From positions 1 through 11,778 of the forward strand of contig JAPKAW010000042.1 of assembly GCA_028825055.1 (NCBI GenBank): DNA of 11,778 bases, written 5' to 3'. The stretch is from Flavobacteriales bacterium. GTDB taxonomy: Bacteria > Bacteroidota > Bacteroidia > Flavobacteriales_D > Sanyastnellaceae. Under the pieces are notes generated by a model that was not told the DNA's origin, searched no databases, and was given only the letters and a program-made list of their open reading frames with translations. Every line of letters begins with the position of its first letter. Position 1 is the stretch's first letter. Shown piece after piece: positions 7,181-11,778 of the stretch. Made by a program: the position numbers and the translations under genes.

Positions 7181-9535
7181 ATGAAACATTCACTCCGATG
7201 GGTCCTATTGCTCGTGCTCCTCACGTTCCTCTCTGCAGGCGGAGGTTTGCTATGGATTGTCCAGCACGAGGCCGAAGCAGAGTCGGCCGTTTTGGAGTCC
7301 ATCGCATCGCATTTGTTAACCGATGCACACATTGGTGATGTCACACTTGACATCTGGACAGGCTTTCCTTACATATCACTGCGACTCGAAGACGTCGTTC
7401 TTATGGGGTCATCAGGCTCCCCCTCCGATACCCTGCTGAAGGCCGATCAGTTGCAGCTGCACTGCAATGCCTTTCAACTGCTCCTCGGACAGTACCAAAT
7501 CGAATCTGCGTCCATGGAAGGCGGCTTCGTGTCGCTCTTGTCCACTCCCAACGGTTCATGGAATACCGCTGTTTGGAAAACAGATGATGCTGAAAATCAA
7601 AACGAAGCACGCTTCGCTATCAACGGGTTGACATTGAGTCAGTGCGAGGTCCAAATGAACGAAATGTCAATGCATCTCCCTGACTTGCACATTACAGGAG
7701 CTTGGGAGGATGCTATTCTCAATGCAACCATTGAAGGAACTGTTGAACAATTCAGCTTACAAAAGGGTGCTGTGCCACTCCCGGAAGCCGCTATTTTGCT
7801 CGTTGCCCAATGGAACGAAAGCACGGGAAACGCGTCGATACAGATGCCTCGAGCCAAATGGATGGAAGGGCAATGGCAAACGGAAATTCTTTACAACACC
7901 GCGTCAGGGTGGTCCTGCGAAGGAACCTTTGACGACATCCCCGCAAGCCTAGTGCTTCCGTGGCTTGACCTTTCCAAACCATACAACTCCCTTGAGTCAA
8001 ACGCCCTTCTCTCTGGGAAGTTCACCTGGCTCGATGGTGAACTGGGAATGCAGGCAACACTACCCAAACAAGCATGGAGCATATTACCTGATGAGCTTAA
8101 CCGCCGCATAGAAGGCCAAGTCGAGGCTTCCATCTGGGCTAAATACGCTCAGAAGCACTGGCGCATCGATGTGCCGAAATGTGCACTTGAACTGGATGGC
8201 CTCAAGCTCGATGGTACGTTGAATGCCTTCAATCCCGAGCTGGGATCTTTTGAGCAATCACAAATAAACGTGCAGATGGATGCGCTGCAGTTAGGCGATT
8301 GGTGGGGTTTGGTCATTGAAGAAGGAGTCCAACCAACGAAAGGGTCGGCCAATTGGAAAGGTCATCTAGCTCGCAATGCTCAAAGCGAGTTCACTGCAGG
8401 CGGCCTTTGGGAGGTGACGAACTGGAGTGGCTTAGAAGATGACGGGTCTCCCTGGGAGTTCACGGGCAACGGAACGCTCGATCATAACGCGCTCGAAATC
8501 CTACGATTCGATGCCCACTGGGGCGAGGATTACTTTTCGGGGTCAGCAGGGATCTTGCAGCCTCTTGCGTGGCAATCTGGTCGGCCGATTCGAGGGCACG
8601 CCGAGATCGCCTTGGAATCGTGGTCGTACAAGTCTTCATCACAAGAACCCGTTCTATTATCGCAATTGCATTTACCCGTGGGCAGCCGTATTGATTGGTC
8701 GGTTACCTGTGAAAGGGGGCAATACGGTAGCTGGACCTTGCAGAACATTGAAGCTCAAGGACGCTTCGAATCAGATCTCTGGAAGGTGCACCGGTTTCAA
8801 AGTGAAACGCTTGAGGGACAATTGAGCGGAGATGGCCAGATCCTCTTCATCCCAGAAGAAGACCGCGCCGTGGTCCAGGTGCACCCTGTAGCAACGGCAT
8901 TGAACCTGCCCTCCTTATTTCAAGCATTCGATAATTTTGATCAGGCCACACTCAGGGCTGAGCATCTTCAAGGCGCTCTTACGGCGTCCGGTTCCATGCA
9001 ATTCGATTGGAATCATGCCATTACTTGGCTTCCTGAAACATTCGAAATGCTCGCTGAGGCAAAGGTTGAACAAGGTGCTCTTCGAAAACTAGAAGCCTTT
9101 GAAGCCATTGCCCAATATCTCAGAGACAACCGCATGATGGCGCCGTTGCTAGACCCCAACGACCTGTCTCGAAGACTCGAGGAAGTGGTCTTCCAACCGC
9201 TCGAAACCCCCATTTATGTCGCAAAACAATCCGTGCATTTACCGGCCGTGCAAATTCGGTCCTCCGCGATGAACATTAGCCTTGAAGGTTCGTACACATT
9301 CGACGGGGCGATGGACTACACGCTGGGTTTTGCTATGCGTGATTTACGGAGTAATGAAGAAGGCCAATTTGGGCCCATCGAAGACGACGGTTTGGGACAG
9401 CAGTTCTTTATCCAAATGCATGGCAATGTCGCTTCACCCGAATACCGCTGGGACCGCGAAGCACAACGCAATCACCGAAAGAGTAATTTTCAACGGGAAA
9501 AGGAATTGCTCAAATCATTGTTCAAACGTTCCTAA
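7181..9535 (+). CDS. AsmA-family large envelope protein
   Basis: This 784-residue protein has a single N-terminal membrane anchor (about 7-28, WVLLLVLLTFLSAGGGLLWIV) and then a long periplasmic part rich in short beta strands. The opening pattern after the anchor is characteristic of Bacteroidota AsmA-like proteins: IGDVTLDIWTGFPYISLRLEDV (51-72), then LLKADQLQLHCNAFQLLLGQYQIESASMEGG (85-115). The C-terminal end contains the usual AsmA-type segment with VQIRSSAMNISLEGSYTFDG and MRDLRSN. AsmA/TamB/YhdP relatives form long beta grooves thought to carry phospholipids between the inner and outer membranes. That role here is inferred from family knowledge, and the exact subfamily is uncertain. The gene is divergent from SOD across a 98-base gap with no clear promoter of its own. 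The hypothetical gene at 9567 starts 31 bases after it on the same strand. Confidence 0.85.
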   Translation: MKHSLRWVLLLVLLTFLSAGGGLLWIVQHEAEAESAVLESIASHLLTDAHIGDVTLDIWTGFPYISLRLEDVVLMGSSGSPSDTLLKADQLQLHCNAFQLLLGQYQIESASMEGGFVSLLSTPNGSWNTAVWKTDDAENQNEARFAINGLTLSQCEVQMNEMSMHLPDLHITGAWEDAILNATIEGTVEQFSLQKGAVPLPEAAILLVAQWNESTGNASIQMPRAKWMEGQWQTEILYNTASGWSCEGTFDDIPASLVLPWLDLSKPYNSLESNALLSGKFTWLDGELGMQATLPKQAWSILPDELNRRIEGQVEASIWAKYAQKHWRIDVPKCALELDGLKLDGTLNAFNPELGSFEQSQINVQMDALQLGDWWGLVIEEGVQPTKGSANWKGHLARNAQSEFTAGGLWEVTNWSGLEDDGSPWEFTGNGTLDHNALEILRFDAHWGEDYFSGSAGILQPLAWQSGRPIRGHAEIALESWSYKSSSQEPVLLSQLHLPVGSRIDWSVTCERGQYGSWTLQNIEAQGRFESDLWKVHRFQSETLEGQLSGDGQILFIPEEDRAVVQVHPVATALNLPSLFQAFDNFDQATLRAEHLQGALTASGSMQFDWNHAITWLPETFEMLAEAKVEQGALRKLEAFEAIAQYLRDNRMMAPLLDPNDLSRRLEEVVFQPLETPIYVAKQSVHLPAVQIRSSAMNISLEGSYTFDGAMDYTLGFAMRDLRSNEEGQFGPIEDDGLGQQFFIQMHGNVASPEYRWDREAQRNHRKSNFQREKELLKSLFKRS

Positions 9536-9554
9536 GCTACCAATAGCACGCCCT

Positions 9555-9562
9555 TATCTTTG
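9555..9562 (+). promoter_or_regulatory. Candidate -7 promoter element just before the gene at 9567
   Basis: TATCTTTG is an exact match to the Bacteroidota -7 consensus TAnnTTTG and ends 4 bases before the ATG at 9567. No good -33 TTTG lies 17-19 bases upstream. It would give the hypothetical gene and rsmI a promoter separate from the AsmA gene, with a leader of almost zero length. The spacing is identical to that before the SOD gene. Confidence 0.45.
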
Positions 9563-9566
9563 ATTC

Positions 9567-10199
9567 ATGACGCAGCAAGATCATTTAGCGACCATTCGAG
9601 CAAAACAAGACCAAGCCGCCTCGGCTTGCCAAAGGGCAACATTGTTGCTTCAGCACAGCCCCGATGCTGACACGCTCGATCAGATTGCCGCATCCCTGTC
9701 TGAAGTTCAGGCTGCAGTAGCGGTTATTGCGCATTGTTTGGAGGCCGTTGAGTCATTGAGCGCATCCGGTCCTGAGCAAACAGAATCCATTCCAATTCCC
9801 CCGGAACCGTTGGAGGCAGTTGTCACTCCAGCGTACGAAACTTCCGCAGCGACAACTGCGATAGTCGCCGAGCCGGTCATCGAAGAGGTCGCTGCTGCCA
9901 TACCAGAGGAAAATCCCAACCCATCATCAGGGCCTTCGCTTTTGGAAAAACACAACGGATCTCCTCTAGATAGTATTCAAATGGCGCTTAGCATCAACGA
10001 TCGTGTGCGTTTCTCAGCGGTCTTGGCGCAGGGCGACATGGAGCGCTTCAATCAGTTGTGCGGAGACGTGGATAGCGCCAACAGTCTCGAAGGAGCCCTA
10101 CGCTCGGTAAAGTCCTCATGCTCTCACATCACATCTTGGGATGACGAAGAGGAAGCACCGTTCCAGTTTTTACACCGCGTCCACAGAGTCTTTGCCTGA
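9567..10199 (+). CDS. Conserved hypothetical protein of Bacteroidota, three-part layout
   Basis: The 210-residue product has no signal peptide or membrane segment and no assigned function. Residues 1-68 are helix-prone and Ala/Gln/Leu-rich (QIAASLSEVQAAVAVIAHCL), plausibly a coiled coil. Residues about 69-130 form an acidic, Pro/Glu/Ala/Ser-rich low-complexity linker. The C-terminal block (about 134-210) carries SIQMALSINDRVRFSAVLAQGD, FNQLCGDV, a tryptophan-plus-acidic WDDEEE, and a closing FLHRVHRVFA. From memory this order (LNDRF-F-LF-GD, then WD, then F-LV-RRF) recurs at the C terminus of many uncharacterised Bacteroidota proteins whose N-terminal parts vary. Here it is a divergent version. 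Its stop shares one base with the rsmI start (TGATG), so the two are probably translationally coupled. Any link with translation or the ribosome is only guilt by association. Protein-coding status is secure; function is unknown. Confidence 0.85.
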   Translation: MTQQDHLATIRAKQDQAASACQRATLLLQHSPDADTLDQIAASLSEVQAAVAVIAHCLEAVESLSASGPEQTESIPIPPEPLEAVVTPAYETSAATTAIVAEPVIEEVAAAIPEENPNPSSGPSLLEKHNGSPLDSIQMALSINDRVRFSAVLAQGDMERFNQLCGDVDSANSLEGALRSVKSSCSHITSWDDEEEAPFQFLHRVHRVFA

Positions 10200-10900
10200 T
10201 GGAAGCCAAAGAAAAAACCCGCGCTTCGATCGGATCACTTGTCTTGATTCCAACGCCTGTTGGAAATTTGGGTGACCTCGCTCCTCGCTCCGTAGAAGTT
10301 CTCAAGGAGGCCGACTTGGTGCTTGCTGAAGACACCCGTACCACGGGGAAGCTGATGCGTCATTTCGAAATTGACACCCCGCTTCGAGCGTTTCATCAAC
10401 ACAACGAACACCGCGCCGTAGAAGGGTTGGTCCAACAAATGGAAACGGGCTTGCAAATTGCGTTGTGCTCCGATGCGGGAACTCCTGGGATTTCTGACCC
10501 CGGGTTTTTGTTGGTCCGAGAGGCTGTTCAACGTGGGTTCATCATCAGTTGTATTCCCGGGCCTACAGCTTTTGTGCCGGCACTTGTCGTCTCCGGACTT
10601 CCTTGCGACCGCTTTGTTTTCGAGGGGTTTTTACCGCACAAAAAAGGTCGTCAAAAGAAGTTAGGTGCGCTGGCAGAAGAGGAAAGAACTTGGGTGGTTT
10701 ATGAGTCTCCCCATCGCATGGTCAAATTGCTCGGAGAACTGATTGAGTATTGCGGTCCAGATCGCTTGGTTTCCTGTTCTCGAGAAATATCGAAGCTTCA
10801 TGAAGAAACTGTCCGAGGTACCGTCACCTCTGTTTTGGCCCATTTTACAGAACATGAACCGCGTGGCGAATTTGTCGTGGTTGTGGCCGGTCGCGCCTGA
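10199..10900 (+). CDS. rsmI: RsmI, 16S rRNA cytidine-1402 2'-O-methyltransferase
   Basis: RsmI uses S-adenosylmethionine to methylate the 2'-OH of C1402 in the 16S rRNA decoding centre, alongside RsmH which modifies the base. The 233 residues show the tetrapyrrole-methylase-like fold with all RsmI signatures: LIPTPVGNLGD (16-26), AEDTR (43-47), FHQHNE (65-70), SDAGTPGISDPG (91-102), PGPTA (120-124), YESPHR (168-173) and GEFVVVV (223-229). It lacks the roughly 50-residue C-terminal extension seen in E. coli (286 residues), ending soon after the methyltransferase core. Short forms are usual in Bacteroidota, so I do not call it truncated. The start overlaps the stop of the upstream hypothetical gene by one base. 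It converges on radA with 11 bases between stops. Confidence 0.97.
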   Translation: MEAKEKTRASIGSLVLIPTPVGNLGDLAPRSVEVLKEADLVLAEDTRTTGKLMRHFEIDTPLRAFHQHNEHRAVEGLVQQMETGLQIALCSDAGTPGISDPGFLLVREAVQRGFIISCIPGPTAFVPALVVSGLPCDRFVFEGFLPHKKGRQKKLGALAEEERTWVVYESPHRMVKLLGELIEYCGPDRLVSCSREISKLHEETVRGTVTSVLAHFTEHEPRGEFVVVVAGRA

Positions 10901-10911
10901 GGGAGTCGTTG

Positions 10912-11778
10912 CTAAAACAGCCTCCCGTGCAAGTCACTGACTTGCTCAATCGCAACAAGCTCCATATTACTTCCTTCTGGAATCTGGATATTCCGTGCGT
11001 GCGCACTGTGAAACATCCTTTTCATGCCCAATCGCGATGCCTCAGAAACTCGATGGCCGAGTCTTGGAACAGGTCGAATCTCGCCTGTAAGGCCTACTTC
11101 TCCTGCGAATACTGTGCCCCAAGGAAGAGGAACATCCAAGGCGCTGCTCAAAATAGCCGCCACGACTGCCAAGTCTAACGCGGGATCTTGGATTCGCAAA
11201 CCTCCGGCCATATTCAAAAACACGTCTTTAGAGGCAAGCTTGAATCCGCAGCGCTTCTCCAAGACTGCGAGCAACATATTCAATCGGCGAAGGTCGAAAC
11301 CCGTACCCGACCGTTGCGGAGTTCCATAGACGGCTGTACTCACAAGTGATTGCACTTCCACCAACATCGGCCGAACACCTTCAATCGCTGCAGCGATTGC
11401 TGTCCCGCTCAAACCATCTTCTCCAACCTTTTGCCCCAACAAGGCGTGGGAAGGGTGTTCAACAGCAATCAAGCCGTTGCCCTGCATTTCATACAGCCCC
11501 AATTCCGCTGTGGTTCCAAAACGATTCTTGATCGCACGTAGCATGCGATACGCATGATGGCGTTCTCCTTCAAATTGCAATACAACATCGACCATGTGCT
11601 CGAGCACTTTGGGTCCTGCTAAGGATCCTTCCTTCGTGATGTGACCAATGAAAAAGATAGGGACTTGGTGCTGCTTCGCAAATCGTGTCAATGCGGATGC
11701 GGCTTCTCGAATTTGACTGACTGAGCCAGGAGCCGATTCAATTTCCGGAAGAAACAGGGTCTGAACTGAATCCACAAT
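10912..11778 (-). CDS. radA: RadA DNA repair ATPase, C-terminal part (5' end beyond window)
   Basis: RadA (Sms) is a RecA-like ATPase that helps process recombination intermediates and promotes branch migration. The window holds 288 codons plus the stop. The frame enters at the right edge with IVDSVQT, the Walker B region, followed by SAPGSVSQIRE, then HITKEGSLAGPKVLEHMVD, and the RadA-specific KNRFG (fragment residues 84-88). The remainder, from about 105, is the Lon protease-like C-terminal domain (LNMAGGLRIQDPALDLAVVAAILSS, FAGEVGLTGEIRPV), which in RadA is thought not to act as a protease. Missing upstream are the N-terminal zinc finger and Walker A, about 165 residues. A GTG at 11775 would be read as an internal valine, not as the start. 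Identification is secure. Confidence 0.96.
   Translation of the reverse strand: MVDSVQTLFLPEIESAPGSVSQIREAASALTRFAKQHQVPIFFIGHITKEGSLAGPKVLEHMVDVVLQFEGERHHAYRMLRAIKNRFGTTAELGLYEMQGNGLIAVEHPSHALLGQKVGEDGLSGTAIAAAIEGVRPMLVEVQSLVSTAVYGTPQRSGTGFDLRRLNMLLAVLEKRCGFKLASKDVFLNMAGGLRIQDPALDLAVVAAILSSALDVPLPWGTVFAGEVGLTGEIRPVPRLGHRVSEASRLGMKRMFHSAHARNIQIPEGSNMELVAIEQVSDLHGRLF
10929..10945. repeat. Perfect 8-base inverted repeat at the rsmI/radA convergent junction
   Basis: GCAAGTCA and TGACTTGC flank a single central C, so at least 7 base pairs can form with a 3-base loop. It lies 29 bases past the rsmI stop and within the last codons of radA (encoding about residues Gln-Val-Ser-Asp-Leu). No T-run follows on either strand, so it is not a standard intrinsic terminator. 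It could be chance within coding sequence, or it could help halt rsmI transcripts. Confidence 0.45.

Noticed and set aside
10199..10900. RsmI as a truncated gene because it is about 50 residues shorter than the E. coli protein
   Set aside because: All methyltransferase motifs are present and the short form without the C-terminal extension is common in this phylum.
11773..11775. GTG as the start codon of radA
   Set aside because: It falls inside the Walker B motif (I-V-D-S-V-Q-T) and the frame stays open to the window edge, so it is an internal valine of a partial gene.

Overview
The window looks like ordinary chromosomal housekeeping DNA from a member of the Bacteroidota, with moderate GC (roughly half by eye). 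The lineage is inferred from four things: an ftsX gene with no ftsE beside it, followed by a small DUF3098-type membrane protein and uppP; a suf operon opening with an A-type carrier gene; TAnnTTTG-type -7 promoter elements; and a short RsmI. A narrower placement, such as a marine Flavobacteriales-like lineage, would be a guess. I see no mobile element, CRISPR array, tRNA, rRNA or riboswitch.

Region 1 (1-3734, minus strand) is an iron-sulfur cluster assembly operon read right to left: sufA, sufB, sufC, sufD. The genes are tightly packed: sufA and sufB are 24 bases apart, sufB and sufC share 1 base, and sufC and sufD share 4. A good Bacteroidota-type promoter lies just upstream of sufA. sufD is open to the left edge and is cut off there just after its conserved Cys-Ser-His motif.

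Region 2 (3822-6320, plus strand) is divergent from suf and is a cell-envelope cluster. It holds ftsX, a DUF3098-type two-helix membrane protein, uppP (undecaprenyl-diphosphate phosphatase) and an unrecognised lipoprotein. Spacing is 9 bases, a 4-base overlap and 31 bases, which suggests one operon.

Region 3 (6345-7082, minus strand) is a Mn-type superoxide dismutase with an N-terminal export signal and lipobox. It converges on the lipoprotein gene.

Region 4 (7181-10900, plus strand) holds a large AsmA-family membrane-anchored protein, then a Bacteroidota conserved hypothetical protein that shares one base with rsmI (16S rRNA C1402 2'-O-methyltransferase). Region 5 (10912 to the right edge, minus strand) is the C-terminal part of radA, converging on rsmI with only 11 bases between the stops.

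No gap between genes exceeds 140 bases. I do not see a convincing undescribed system. The items most worth a second look are the unrecognised lipoprotein after uppP, the exported SOD, the three-part hypothetical protein coupled to rsmI, and two -7-like elements sitting only four bases before start codons, which hint at leaderless or near-leaderless transcripts.
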